Below are positions 34,901 to 43,175 of a stretch of DNA of 64,000 nt, piece by piece. The notes beneath the pieces are model-generated. The model did no database searches and was not told the origin of the DNA. It saw only the letters and a list, made by a program, of their open reading frames with translations. The stretch is from CAIKKV01 sp044346855 (GTDB lineage Bacteria; Verrucomicrobiota; Kiritimatiellia; CAIKKV01). Made by a program: the position numbers and the translations under genes. The stretch spans positions 1-64,000 of the forward strand of contig JBIIYJ010000001.1 in the NCBI GenBank assembly GCA_044346855.1, given 5' to 3'. Numbering within the stretch: the stretch's first letter is position 1; each line of letters opens with the position of its first letter.

Positions 34901-35499
34901 AGGCCGGTCTTGCGCGCCAGTTCGGCCAGCGCCCGGTTGACCTTGCGCTGCTCGGGGATGCCGTGGTCCATGAACTCCAGATAGAAGCTCTTGGGCCCGA
35001 AAATGTCGGAATAGGCGCCCGCCACCCGGACCGCGCCGGCCATATCGTCGTTGACCAGCTGCTGCGCCACCTCCCCCTGGAGGCAGGCGGCCAGCCCGAT
35101 GAGGCCCTTGCTGTGGCGGGAGAGCAGCTCCAGGTCGATGCGGGGCTTATAGTAGAAGCCCTCGAGGTAGGCCAGGGTGTTCAGGCGGGCCAGGTTGAAG
35201 TAGCCCTCCGAATCCTTTGCCAGCAGCACGAGGTGGCGGTTGGGATTGCCCTGCGACTCGGCCCGCTTCTCCAGGCGGGTCTCCTTCGCCAGGTAGGCCT
35301 CGCAGCCGATGATCGGGCGGACCCCCTTTTCCTTGCATTTCTTGAAGAAATCGACCGCCCCGCACATGTTGCCATGGTCGGTCATGGCCACGGCCTTGAC
35401 CTCCTGGGCGGCGGCGGCGGCAACCAGGTCGCCGATCCGGCACGCGCCGTCGAGCAGGCTGTACTGGGTGTGGACGTGAAGATGGACAAAGGGGGTCAT
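31957..35499 (-). CDS. dnaE: DNA polymerase III alpha subunit
   Basis: 1,180 aa, normal DnaE length. The N-terminal PHP domain opens FVHLHVHTQYSLLDGACRIG with the expected His-x-His. The polymerase core has PDFDIDF (catalytic aspartates about 406-410), the fingers and palm segments (YRPGPMEMLPDYTKRKKGQA, GYGFNKAHSAGYGVVSYQTA), then an HhH and OB-fold domain and the tau-binding tail. It is the replicative polymerase. It is followed by an overlapping coiled-coil gene and is divergent from vapBC. Confidence 0.97.
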   Translation of the reverse strand: MTPFVHLHVHTQYSLLDGACRIGDLVAAAAAQEVKAVAMTDHGNMCGAVDFFKKCKEKGVRPIIGCEAYLAKETRLEKRAESQGNPNRHLVLLAKDSEGYFNLARLNTLAYLEGFYYKPRIDLELLSRHSKGLIGLAACLQGEVAQQLVNDDMAGAVRVAGAYSDIFGPKSFYLEFMDHGIPEQRKVNRALAELARKTGLPVVATNDAHYLKREHAQAHEVLLCLQTQTVMSDPGHMRYPTPEFYLKTGDEMARLAAEFPDACARTVEVAEQCNVEIEFGVLHFPVYQSPDGLDQAGYIRRLCYQGITKLYGIPDPGNPRTDFEREVLERFEHELRVIAKTGFLNYFLVVWDYVDFAKRRDIPVGPGRGSGCGSLVAYAMGITAVDPLRYKLIFERFLNPERVSPPDFDIDFCQSRRGEVIEYVKQKYGRDHCAQIITFGSLGAKTSIRDIGRVLEVPLPRCDQLAKMVPEDPKMTLEKALVDNPEFKVAYDTDPDAKRILDFAFVLEGLYRNPGVHAAGVVIGERPLIEILPLGRDKDGEPVTQYPMEPVGEIGLLKMDFLGLKTLTVIKETVELIKTYRKTDVDIDHLPLDDKPTYELLNNGRTVGIFQLESGGMQNLIRDIGIGNIEDLIAVIALYRPGPMEMLPDYTKRKKGQAAVTYDHPLLEPILKDTYGVMVYQEQVQKAANVLAGYSLGAADVLRRAMGKKKKEEMAKQRDAFVKGCLATNKIPADQAGRIFDNMEQFAGYGFNKAHSAGYGVVSYQTAYLKANYPAEFMCGLISCEFGNFDKMAVFISEATEMGLTVLPPDVNASSLRFTPEGENGVRFGLAGVKNVGEGAVEALVKERTANGPFTGLADFCARLDGQTVNRKVVESLIRCGAFDSLGIHRSRLFNGLDMALGRALAIQRDRRSGQRNLFEALGGGSGTPASSAEELPNCPPWDTGLMLAGEKELLGVYMTGHPLSEHALTLKPYQMATAAELALAADGTSTRITGLISRMEQKITKNKEAMAILYFETFDGGIEVVVFPRTFAAYKSILLTDHPYLISGVYRKKDEDKSSFLADEIYPATELPKLFSKGVILRLSAPVLDEGRMTGLLEVLKRHPGPAQVMLDIQFPGESSVRIECDDTIKVLPDAPFFAALKPWAGPKDVRIVAHNRVSLKSNGRNDRRDWGRPREKPS

Positions 35500-35646
35500 A
35501 TTTTGAAATGGTATTCTATCCGCGCGGGAACGGGAAAGAAAGATTTTTTAATCCTGCCTCCCGCCTGCGATCCGGCCTGCATGGCGCTGTGCGGTTAGGC
35601 TGAAACCGGACCCATCCTATCCCCTGTTGGACAACGTCAGCGACAC

Positions 35647-35683
35647 TTGACAGCCCCTCATGCGATGTATAATAATGATGTAT
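35647..35683 (+). promoter_or_regulatory. vapBC promoter and likely operator
   Basis: TTGACA (35647-35652) and TATAAT (35668-35673) are both perfect, with a 15-base spacer; an overlapping TAATAA at 35670 gives 17. Two direct repeats GATGTAT (35664-35670, 35677-35683) straddle the -10. They are good candidates for binding by the ribbon-helix-helix antitoxin, as in autoregulated vapBC operons. Confidence 0.7.
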
Positions 35684-35701
35684 ATTGAAAGGCGTGCCGT
35701 C

Positions 35702-35935
35702 ATGGTCAGAACCCAGATCTACTTGACAAAGGACGAACACGACGAGCTGCATGCCGTCGCGAAATCGACAGGGAAAAAGCGGTCGGAGCTGATCCGTGAA
35801 GCGATCGACCGTTTCCTTGACGACACCCTCGAGAGCCGTCGCAAGGCCGGGTTGAGGAAAGCGGCCGGCCTCTGGAAGGATCGCCATGATCTGCCCGATT
35901 TCGCCGGAGCGAGGCGCTCCTGGAACAGGGAATAA
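35702..35935 (+). CDS. CopG/ribbon-helix-helix antitoxin (VapB-type)
   Basis: 77 aa from ATG 35702 (MVRTQIYLTKDEHDELHAVA). Ribbon strand RTQIYLT, then the helices of the CopG/RHH fold (KRSELIREAIDRFLDD), then a C-terminal arm that would wrap the toxin (KAAGLWKDRHDLPDF). It neutralises the PIN toxin and should repress its own promoter. Three bases separate it from the toxin gene. Confidence 0.86.
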   Translation: MVRTQIYLTKDEHDELHAVAKSTGKKRSELIREAIDRFLDDTLESRRKAGLRKAAGLWKDRHDLPDFAGARRSWNRE

Positions 35936-35938
35936 CCC

Positions 35939-36334
35939 ATGGCCGGGACCGTTTTATTCGATACCGATGTGCTTGTTGATTTTCTCCGAGGACATCCGCA
36001 GGCGGTTGCCTTGCTCGAGAGCACAGTCGGCGATTTCGTCATCTCCAGTATCGTTGCGGCCGAACTCTACGCGGGGGTCAAGGGTGATGAAGAGCTAAAA
36101 ACGCTTGACCGATTCCTCTCCTTGTTCCGCGTGGCGCCGGTTTCACGTGACATCGCCCGAGCGGGCGGCCTTTATCGCAAGACGTTCGGCAAGTCTCACG
36201 GCCTCGGACTGGCCGACGCCATCATTGCCGCAACGGCCGTCGTCGATCAGGCCGATCTCAAGACGCTCAATACCAAACACTACCCCATGATCAAAGGTTT
36301 GAAGCCGGCTTACGTTAAATCCTCCCCCCCATGA
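35939..36334 (+). CDS. vapC: PIN-domain RNase toxin (VapC)
   Basis: 131 aa. The four acidic metal ligands of a PIN RNase are present: D8 (and D10) in LFDTDVLVDFL, E42 in AAELYAG, D93 in GLADAIIAAT, plus N111 in NTKHYP near the site. VapC toxins cleave tRNA or rRNA in stress. Paired with the upstream RHH antitoxin, so the locus is a complete type II toxin-antitoxin system. Confidence 0.9.
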   Translation: MAGTVLFDTDVLVDFLRGHPQAVALLESTVGDFVISSIVAAELYAGVKGDEELKTLDRFLSLFRVAPVSRDIARAGGLYRKTFGKSHGLGLADAIIAATAVVDQADLKTLNTKHYPMIKGLKPAYVKSSPP

Positions 36335-36377
36335 CAGACAAAGAGGAGTCCTGAACACAATTCAAGGAGTCAGGCCG

Positions 36378-36920
36378 ATGAAACGCCGATTAACCTGCTT
36401 CATTTTTGTCGCGCTCCTGCTCCTCGCCGCGAGCCACGCCTTCGCCCAGGGGGCGCCTGCCGCAGAGGAGGCGATACGCGAAGAACTCAGCCACGACGAG
36501 TTTAATGCCCATTTATTTCCCACGCTGCTGACCATTGTGTTTTCGAGCGGCCTGTATGGCGTGATCATCTGGGCCGGCATCTTTCTCTGGGGCATTCTCG
36601 CGATTCCCCTGGGAATCCTGTCCATCGTGCAGGCCGCCAAAAGCCGGACAAACCAGTGGCCTTTCGCCACGAAGCTTCTCGCGGGCGGTGGTGTCTGGGC
36701 TTTCATCCTGGGGCTGACCGGTTTTGCGCAAGGGGCCTACTACGGTCTTTACAACATGGCCAACGTGGTCGCCGGAACAGCGGCGCAGGCGACCCTTTTC
36801 GTAAACCTCGCGCACGCCCATTACACCCTCATTGGCGCTCTCCTGGTTTGCCAGATCAACCTGTTCTTTTTCCTGGTTTCGCTCGCGATCCTTCACGTCA
36901 GAAACCGGAATCTACCTTGA
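36378..36920 (+). CDS. Three-helix membrane protein, unknown
   Basis: 180 aa. A signal peptide ends at AFAQ (about residue 23). Then a short acidic segment (PAAEEAIREELSHDEF) and three membrane helices at about 45-70, 95-120 and 145-172. The layout resembles the MotA/TolQ/ExbB proton-channel core in outline, but the signature residues are not clear. No neighbours of an Exb/Tol type are present. Function unknown. Confidence 0.6.
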   Translation: MKRRLTCFIFVALLLLAASHAFAQGAPAAEEAIREELSHDEFNAHLFPTLLTIVFSSGLYGVIIWAGIFLWGILAIPLGILSIVQAAKSRTNQWPFATKLLAGGGVWAFILGLTGFAQGAYYGLYNMANVVAGTAAQATLFVNLAHAHYTLIGALLVCQINLFFFLVSLAILHVRNRNLP

Positions 36921-36977
36921 CCGATTGAACTCACGCTTTAATCAATGCCGTAAACCTTCACACACCCGGAAGACACC

Positions 36978-38264
36978 ATGACCTTGCAGGCCGGTTTTCA
37001 TGAAGCGGATATCAGTCCCCGGTCCTTTCCGGCCCGGACCTACTGGTCGTCCGCCGACGCCCTTCTCGATCCCCTCTTCGCGCATGCGGCCGTATTCCGT
37101 GACGACGCGACCGTGATCGCCTTCCTTTCCCTCGACGTCGTCATCGTCGAGCGCGAGTATGTGGAGCGGATCCGCGAGCGGGTGAGCCGGGCGTGCCCGA
37201 TTCCCGCCGACTGCCTCATGGTGTGCGCGACCCACAACCACGCCTGCCCCGCCGTCGTGGACCGGCCCTGGTCGAAAAAGGACGAAGCCTATCTTGCCGA
37301 CATGGTCGAGCGGGGCGCGGAGGCCGTCATCGCGGCCTACCGGGGGCTGGTGCCAGTCGAAATCGGGACAGGAACCTGTTTCGAAAGCCGGGTGTCCTTC
37401 AACCGCCGCTTCCTCCTGAAGAACGGCTCGGTGATTTCGCAGCCCTCGCGCGCGATCGTGGACCGCGATGTCCTCGCGGGGGAAGGGATCGTGGACCCCG
37501 AGGTCGGCGTGCTATGCGTCCGGGACGGAAGCCGGAACATCATCGGCCTGCTGGTCAACTTCGCCTGCCATGCCGTGCACCTGATGGGAAGCCTTTCCGC
37601 CGGCTTTCCGGGCGTGCTGTGCGACCGGCTCAAGGAGGCGTATGGCCGCGATGTCGTCTGCGTCTTTCTCAACGGCGCGTGCGGGAACGTGATCCACAAG
37701 AACTACGCCGATCCCGGCCATGAAGACACCAAGGAGAAAATCGGGTCCGTCCTGGCCGACGACGTCAAGCGGATCGTGCAAACCCTCTCCTATTCCGGGC
37801 GCGAAACGCTCGCGGCCGCATCCTGCCGCGTGGCCATCCGTTACCGGGAGATCGACGGCCTTGAGCGCAACCTGCACAACCTGGCCCCGTTCAACGTCTT
37901 CCCCGGCCTGATCCAAAACGGCTGGTATGCGTGGTCGCTGGCGAAACTGAAGGAACTTCACGCCGGGAGCGCCCACGAGGAGGCCGAGCTCCAGGCGCTC
38001 AAGATAGGGCGGACGGTTTTCGGCGCCGTGCCGGCCGAGTATTTCTCCCAGCACGCCCTGCGGATCAAGGAGCAAAGCGCGGCGGCGGAGACCTTCGTGG
38101 TTTCGCTGGCCAACGGGTGGCTGGGCTACATTCCCCACAAGGAAGCCTTCGACCGGATCGGCGGCCACGAAAGCACCTGGTGCCTGTCGAGCCGGATGGA
38201 GCCCGAAGCGGGCGACCGCCTGGCGGACGCCCTGCTCGACCTCATCAAAGGCATCCCGGCATAG
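36978..38264 (+). CDS. Neutral/alkaline ceramidase-like hydrolase
   Basis: 428 aa. It opens LQAGFHEADISPR, the start typical of the neutral/alkaline ceramidase N-terminal domain (PF04734), then has FLSLDVVIVER and ATHNHAC with H86 and H88 as likely zinc ligands, and a NFACHAVHL strand further on. No signal peptide is present, and the C-terminal Ig-like domain of true ceramidases is missing. It may hydrolyse an amide or acyl bond of a lipid or sugar; in PVC genomes such proteins occur in glycan loci. Family call good, substrate unknown. Confidence 0.78.
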   Translation: MTLQAGFHEADISPRSFPARTYWSSADALLDPLFAHAAVFRDDATVIAFLSLDVVIVEREYVERIRERVSRACPIPADCLMVCATHNHACPAVVDRPWSKKDEAYLADMVERGAEAVIAAYRGLVPVEIGTGTCFESRVSFNRRFLLKNGSVISQPSRAIVDRDVLAGEGIVDPEVGVLCVRDGSRNIIGLLVNFACHAVHLMGSLSAGFPGVLCDRLKEAYGRDVVCVFLNGACGNVIHKNYADPGHEDTKEKIGSVLADDVKRIVQTLSYSGRETLAAASCRVAIRYREIDGLERNLHNLAPFNVFPGLIQNGWYAWSLAKLKELHAGSAHEEAELQALKIGRTVFGAVPAEYFSQHALRIKEQSAAAETFVVSLANGWLGYIPHKEAFDRIGGHESTWCLSSRMEPEAGDRLADALLDLIKGIPA

Positions 38265-38389
38265 GCCTCGCCCTCCGTTTCACGTTATCTTTCACCCCTT
38301 TTTTGCCTGTTTTTTGCTTGCCGCAATGGCTTGCTCCCCTTACATTTAAACCCATTTGCGTGCAACGGCCGACCCAACCGGAGAATGAC

Positions 38390-39544
38390 ATGGACTATCA
38401 GCTCACCGAACTTCAGACGAACATCCGGGACATCTGCGCCCAGATCGGCGAGGAAAAGATCAAGCCGGTTCGCGAGCACTTCGACGAGACCGGCGAATTC
38501 CCCAAGGAGATCATGCAGGTCTTCGCGGAAACCGGTCTCTTCGGCCTGTTCATCGAGGAAAAATACGGCGGCATGGGCGGCGGCGTGATGGATCTGGCCA
38601 TCGCCACCGAAACGCTTTCCAAGACCTGCAGCGGCATCGCCCTGGGCCTTGCCGCCACGGCGCTGGGCACCTTCCCCATCATCCTCTTCGGCACCGAGGA
38701 GCAGAAGCAGAAGTACCTGACCAAGATCGCGGGCGGCACGATCGCGGCCTTCGCCCTGACCGAGCCCGAGGCGGGCAGCGACGCCGCGGCCATGAAGACG
38801 ACCGCCCGCAAGGACGGCGAGTACTACATTCTCAACGGCACGAAGCAGTGGATCACCAACGGCGGCGAGGCGGAGGTCTACACCGTCATCGCCATGACCA
38901 ACAAGGAAAAGGGGCCCCGCGGCGCCTCGGCCTTCATCGTTGAAAAGGGCACGCCCGGCTTCGAGTTCGGCAAGAAGGAAAACAAGATGGGCATCCGGGC
39001 CTCGGCGACCCGCGAGCTGATCTTCCAGGACTGCCGCATCCACCAGTCCCAGCTCCTGGCCCGCGAGGGCATGGGCTTCATCGTGGCCATGAAGACGCTC
39101 GACCAGTCCCGCCCCGGCGTGGCGGCGCAGGCCCTCGGCATCGCGGCCGGCGCGCTGGACGTGGCGGTGGCCTACAGCAAGCAGCGCCGGCAGTTCGGCA
39201 AGCCCATCGGCTCGTTCCAGGGCGTCTCGTTCATGCTGGCCGACATGGCCACGCAGACCGAGGCGGCCCGCGCCCTCGTCTACGCCGTCGCCCGCACGGT
39301 CGACAGCGGGGCCAAGGACATCAGCAAGGTGTCGGCCATGTGCAAGCTCTTCGCCTCCGACACGGCCATGAAGGTGACCACGGACGCGGTCCAGGTGCTC
39401 GGCGGCTACGGCTACATGAAGGAGTACCCGGTCGAGAAGATGATGCGCGACGCCAAGATCACCCAGATCTACGAGGGCACGAACCAGATCCAGCGCGACG
39501 TGATCGGCAACGCCCTGGCCAAGGAATCCGGACGGGGAGCCTGA
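38390..39544 (+). CDS. Acyl-CoA dehydrogenase
   Basis: 384 aa from ATG 38390. Conserved stretches FALTEPEAGSDAAAMKTTA (FAD-binding), LNGTKQWITNGGEA, the SRPGVAAQALGIAAGALD helix, KQRRQFGKPIGSFQGV and a C-terminal IYEGTNQIQRDVIGN identify the family; the active-site Glu is in the YEGT segment. It oxidises acyl-CoA to trans-2-enoyl-CoA and passes electrons to ETF. The frame is open far upstream, but homology starts at MDYQLTELQ. proC follows two bases after its stop. Confidence 0.95.
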   Translation: MDYQLTELQTNIRDICAQIGEEKIKPVREHFDETGEFPKEIMQVFAETGLFGLFIEEKYGGMGGGVMDLAIATETLSKTCSGIALGLAATALGTFPIILFGTEEQKQKYLTKIAGGTIAAFALTEPEAGSDAAAMKTTARKDGEYYILNGTKQWITNGGEAEVYTVIAMTNKEKGPRGASAFIVEKGTPGFEFGKKENKMGIRASATRELIFQDCRIHQSQLLAREGMGFIVAMKTLDQSRPGVAAQALGIAAGALDVAVAYSKQRRQFGKPIGSFQGVSFMLADMATQTEAARALVYAVARTVDSGAKDISKVSAMCKLFASDTAMKVTTDAVQVLGGYGYMKEYPVEKMMRDAKITQIYEGTNQIQRDVIGNALAKESGRGA

Positions 39545-39545
39545 C

Positions 39546-40349
39546 ATGAACGTGGCCTTCATCGGCGCGGGTAAAATGGCGGAGGCCATCCTCCGCTCGC
39601 TGCTCGGAACGGAGATCGTGGCGCCCTTCGAGGTCATGGCCAGCGACGCGGACGCCTCGCGCCCCGCGGCCCTGGCGGCCGAGCTCAAGATCCAGGCCGC
39701 GCCCTCCAACGTCGCCGCCGCCGACTGGGCGGACGTCGTCTTCCTGTGCGTCAAGCCGCAGCAGCTGGAGGACGTGCTGCGCGAGCTGGCCGGCACGATC
39801 ACCGACCGGCACCTCGTCATCTCCATCGCGGCCGGCAAGAAGCTGGCAACCATCGAGGCGCGCCTGCGCCTGGCGCGGGTCATCCGCGTGATGCCCAACG
39901 TCTGCTGCCTGGTCGGGGAAGGCATGAACGTCTTCACCCTCGGGGCCAAGGCCACCGAGGAAGACGCCGATACGGCGATGCGGCTGCTGGGTTCCTGCGG
40001 CGCGGCGCACACGCTGCCCGAGGCGCAGTTCGACGCCGTCACGGCCCTGAGCGGATCCGGGCCCGCGTTCTTCGCCCGCTTCCTGATCCACCTGGTCGAG
40101 GGGGCGAAGGCGGAGGGGCTGTCGGCGGACGACGCCGAAGCGCTGGCCGTGCAGACGATGGCCGGCACGGCCGCCCTGCTCCGGAACACGACCCTCACCC
40201 CGGAGCAGCTGATCGCGAACGTCACCTCCGCCAAGGGCACCACGGCCGAAGGGCTGGCGGTGCTGGACCAGTCCGATTTCGCGGCGGTCATCCGCGCCAC
40301 GGTGGCCGCGGCGGCCCGCCGCAGCCGCGAACTCAGCCAGCCGTCCTGA
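39546..40349 (+). CDS. proC: Pyrroline-5-carboxylate reductase
   Basis: 267 aa. NAD(P)-binding GAGKMAEAILRSLLG near the start, VFLCVKPQQLEDVL, VMPNVCCLVGEGMNVF, and the C-terminal signature ALSGSGPAFFARFLIHLVEG with TMAGTAALL. It makes proline from pyrroline-5-carboxylate. It lies between the acyl-CoA dehydrogenase and topo VI-B genes with 2- and 7-base gaps, so all are probably co-transcribed. Confidence 0.95.
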   Translation: MNVAFIGAGKMAEAILRSLLGTEIVAPFEVMASDADASRPAALAAELKIQAAPSNVAAADWADVVFLCVKPQQLEDVLRELAGTITDRHLVISIAAGKKLATIEARLRLARVIRVMPNVCCLVGEGMNVFTLGAKATEEDADTAMRLLGSCGAAHTLPEAQFDAVTALSGSGPAFFARFLIHLVEGAKAEGLSADDAEALAVQTMAGTAALLRNTTLTPEQLIANVTSAKGTTAEGLAVLDQSDFAAVIRATVAAAARRSRELSQPS

Positions 40350-40356
40350 TCCCCCC

Positions 40357-42030
40357 ATGAAAAAACGAGCGCCTTCCACGGAAACCGCGGTCACCATGGC
40401 CGCCCGGCAGCGCGACATCGCCGTCTCCGAGTTCTTCCTGAAGAACCGGCACCTGCTGGGGTTCGACAATCCCCGCCGCGCGCTGCTGACCACGGTCAAG
40501 GAGGCGGTCGACAACGGGCTGGACGCCTGCGAGGAGGCCGGCATCCTGCCCGAGATGGCGGTGGACATCGCCGAGCTGGCCGAGAACCGGTTCCGCGTGT
40601 CGGTGACGGACAACGGCCCCGGCATCGTGCGGGCCCAGATCCCGCGCATCTTCGCCAAGCTCCTCTACGGCTCCAAGTTCCACCGCCTGCGCATGTCCCG
40701 GGGCCAGCAGGGCATCGGCATCAGCGCGGCCGGCATGTACGGCCAGCTGACGACGGGGAGCGCCACCCGCATCGACTCCCGCGTGGAGGGCAAGGCCGCC
40801 CACCACCTCGAGGTGCAGATCGACACCCGCAAGAACACGCCCGCCATCCTGAAGGACCACGAAACCCCCTGGCACCCGGCGTTCCCCGGGGAGGACGGCG
40901 CCCCCGTCGAAAGCCGCCACGGCACCTGCGTCTCGATCGACATGGAAGCGTCCTACGTCCGCGGCCGGCTCTCGGTGGACGAATACCTGAAGCAGTGCGC
41001 CATCGTCAACCCCCACCTCCGCCTCCACTTCCGCGTCACGCTGCTGCCGAAGGAAGGGGCGGCGCCCGTCGCGGCCGCGCCCGCGGACCCCGCGGGGGGC
41101 TGGACCACCTACGCCCGCGCCACGGAGCTGCTGCCGAAGGCCCCGCTCGAGATCAAGCCGCACCCGCACGGCGTCGAGCTCGGCATGCTGATGCAGATGC
41201 TCAAGGCCTCCACGGCCCGCTCCGTGAAGTCCGCCCTGGCGGCCGATTTCTCGCGCGTCAGCCCCTCGAACGCCGACGCCATCTGCCGGCAGGCTGGGCT
41301 GGATCCGCTGGCGAAGCCAAGCCAGATCGCGCACCACGAGAGCGAGGCGCTCTTCAAGGCCCTCAACGCGGCCCGGCTGATGCGGCCGCAGGTCGACTGC
41401 CTCTCCCCCATCGGGGAGGAGCTGATGGTGGCGGGGCTGCGCAAGGAGGTGCCGGACGCCTTCTACGCGGCCGTGAGCCGCCCCCCCGCCGTCTACCGCG
41501 GCAACCCCTTCCAGATCGAGGCGGCCCTGGCCTATCTCGAAAAAGGGGACGTGGGCGGGGACGGCGGCTCCGACGAGCCCGTGCAGGTGCTGCGCTTCGC
41601 GAACCGGGTGCCCCTGCTCCACATGGCCGGCGGCTGCGCCATGACGAAGGCGGCGCTGGCGGTGAACTGGAAGGCCTACGGCCTGGCCCAGCCCAAGGGG
41701 TCGCTGCCGGTCGGCCCGGTCGTGCTGCTGATCCACATGGCCAGCGTCTGGGTCCCCTTCACCAGCGAAAGCAAGGACGCGGTGGCCCACTATCCCGAGA
41801 TCATCCGCGAGATGACCTTTGCGCTCCAGGAGCTGGGGCGACTGCTGTCGGTCCACCTGGGCCGGCGCCACCGGGAGGACGAGGCGGCCCGCAAGCAGCG
41901 GTACATCGAGCTTTACCTGCCCCACCTGGCGCTCGGCTTGCGCCAGATCCTGGGGCTGACCGAAACCGAGGAGACGGCGCTGCGCGACCGCCTCCGCGAC
42001 ATGCTTGAACGCGCCCGCGCCGAGACCTGA
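40357..42030 (+). CDS. top6B: DNA topoisomerase VI subunit B
   Basis: 557 aa. The GHKL ATPase motifs are intact: EAVDNGLDAC (E49, N53), TDNGPGI (D85, G87, G89) and MSRGQQGIGISAAGMYGQ (about 113-130). The H2TH insert follows (PSNADAICRQAGLDPLAKPS), then the transducer domain with the PKGSLPVGPVVLLIHMAS segment and switch-lysine region near residue 446. ATP binding dimerises the subunit and gates the A subunit. Topo VI relaxes and decatenates duplex DNA. It is standard in archaea and plants but rare in bacteria. Fourteen bases separate it from the A subunit gene. Confidence 0.93.
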   Translation: MKKRAPSTETAVTMAARQRDIAVSEFFLKNRHLLGFDNPRRALLTTVKEAVDNGLDACEEAGILPEMAVDIAELAENRFRVSVTDNGPGIVRAQIPRIFAKLLYGSKFHRLRMSRGQQGIGISAAGMYGQLTTGSATRIDSRVEGKAAHHLEVQIDTRKNTPAILKDHETPWHPAFPGEDGAPVESRHGTCVSIDMEASYVRGRLSVDEYLKQCAIVNPHLRLHFRVTLLPKEGAAPVAAAPADPAGGWTTYARATELLPKAPLEIKPHPHGVELGMLMQMLKASTARSVKSALAADFSRVSPSNADAICRQAGLDPLAKPSQIAHHESEALFKALNAARLMRPQVDCLSPIGEELMVAGLRKEVPDAFYAAVSRPPAVYRGNPFQIEAALAYLEKGDVGGDGGSDEPVQVLRFANRVPLLHMAGGCAMTKAALAVNWKAYGLAQPKGSLPVGPVVLLIHMASVWVPFTSESKDAVAHYPEIIREMTFALQELGRLLSVHLGRRHREDEAARKQRYIELYLPHLALGLRQILGLTETEETALRDRLRDMLERARAET

Positions 42031-42044
42031 AACGAGGAACGCCC

Positions 42045-43175
42045 ATGGCCGCCCGCCGCCCCAAGCCCAAGCCCACGCCCTCCACCCGCGAGGAGGCCTC
42101 GGTCCGCATCCGCGAGATCGGGGACGAGATCCGGCAGGACATCAAAAAGCGGAAAAAGCCCGAAATGGCTTTTCCGGTCCGATCGCTCGCCAACGTGCGC
42201 TACGACCCGAAAACGGGCTTTTTCGAGATGCTGGGCAAGACCGCGGTGCGCACCCTGAGCACCAACACGGTCAAGACCTTCGCCCAGTCGGTCCGGCTCC
42301 TGGCCACGACCAAGGCTGACCTGCTGGACAAGAATGACATCGCCGGCAAGCGCGAGGTTTACTACAACAGCAAGAGCTGGGGGGAGTGCCGGTTCGACGA
42401 GCAGCCCGAGAGCGACGCCCTGCTCGACGACATCGAGGCCATGCTGGGCGTGAACCGGGAGCTGCTGGGCTACATCCCCGAGGAGCGCGGGGGCGACGTG
42501 ACGGGGCCGCTGGTCGTGATCGACCAGGACCCGGTGCGGGGCACGCCGATCCGGATCGACTGCGCCCGCCTGGGGTCGGGCGCCTGGAGCATCCCGTCCC
42601 GCGTGGAGCATCTCAAATTCGAAAGCAAGGCCGCCTTCATCCTGGTGATCGAGACGGCGTCCCTGTTCCAGCGCCTGGTCCACCACCGCTATTACGAAAA
42701 GGCCAAGTGCATTTTGATCTCGATGAGCGGCGTGCCCACCCGCGCCTGCCGCCGGTTCATCCGCCGGCTGGCGGACGACCGGAAGCTGCCGGTCCTGGTC
42801 TTTACCGACGGGGACCCCTACGGCTACTGCAACATTTACCGGACCCTGAAGGTGGGCTCGGGGCAGGCGGCGCACATCAACAGCTTCTTCTGCGTGCCCC
42901 AGGCGCACTACCTGGGCGTGACGCCGTGGGACATCAAGGAATTCCACCTGGAGGACGCCACCCATCCGCTGGAGGAGGTGGACATCAAGCGGGCCAAGGA
43001 CGCGCTGAAGAACGACCCGTTCATCCGCCACCACAAGGAATGGCAGGACGCGCTGAACCTGATGATCAAGATGGGGGTCCGCATCGAGCAGCAGGCCTTT
43101 GCCAAGCACGGGCTGAACTACGTGCTTGAGGAATACCTGCCGCGGAAGCTCAAGAAAGGCGTCTACCTGCCATGA
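42045..43175 (+). CDS. top6A: DNA topoisomerase VI subunit A (Spo11-like)
   Basis: 376 aa. A basic N-terminus is followed by the 5Y-CAP domain with KREVYYNSKSW: Y106 and Y107, the latter in the position of the catalytic tyrosine of Spo11/Top6A. The TOPRIM metal residues follow: E203 in VIETASLF and D255, D257 in FTDGDPYGY. The ending GVRIEQQAFAKHGLNYV is also typical. It cuts both strands of DNA with a covalent 5' link. Subunit B lies upstream and a NUDIX gene overlaps its stop (ATGA). Confidence 0.94.
   Translation: MAARRPKPKPTPSTREEASVRIREIGDEIRQDIKKRKKPEMAFPVRSLANVRYDPKTGFFEMLGKTAVRTLSTNTVKTFAQSVRLLATTKADLLDKNDIAGKREVYYNSKSWGECRFDEQPESDALLDDIEAMLGVNRELLGYIPEERGGDVTGPLVVIDQDPVRGTPIRIDCARLGSGAWSIPSRVEHLKFESKAAFILVIETASLFQRLVHHRYYEKAKCILISMSGVPTRACRRFIRRLADDRKLPVLVFTDGDPYGYCNIYRTLKVGSGQAAHINSFFCVPQAHYLGVTPWDIKEFHLEDATHPLEEVDIKRAKDALKNDPFIRHHKEWQDALNLMIKMGVRIEQQAFAKHGLNYVLEEYLPRKLKKGVYLP

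Noticed and set aside
32032..35598. Long plus-strand open frame opposite dnaE
   Set aside because: It is a GC-driven shadow of the dnaE coding frame; no conserved motif or start site is seen.
36139..36154. parS-like sequence GGTTTCACGTGACATC
   Set aside because: Only 12 of 16 positions match the usual parS palindrome, it lies inside vapC coding sequence, and it is about 23 kb from parB.
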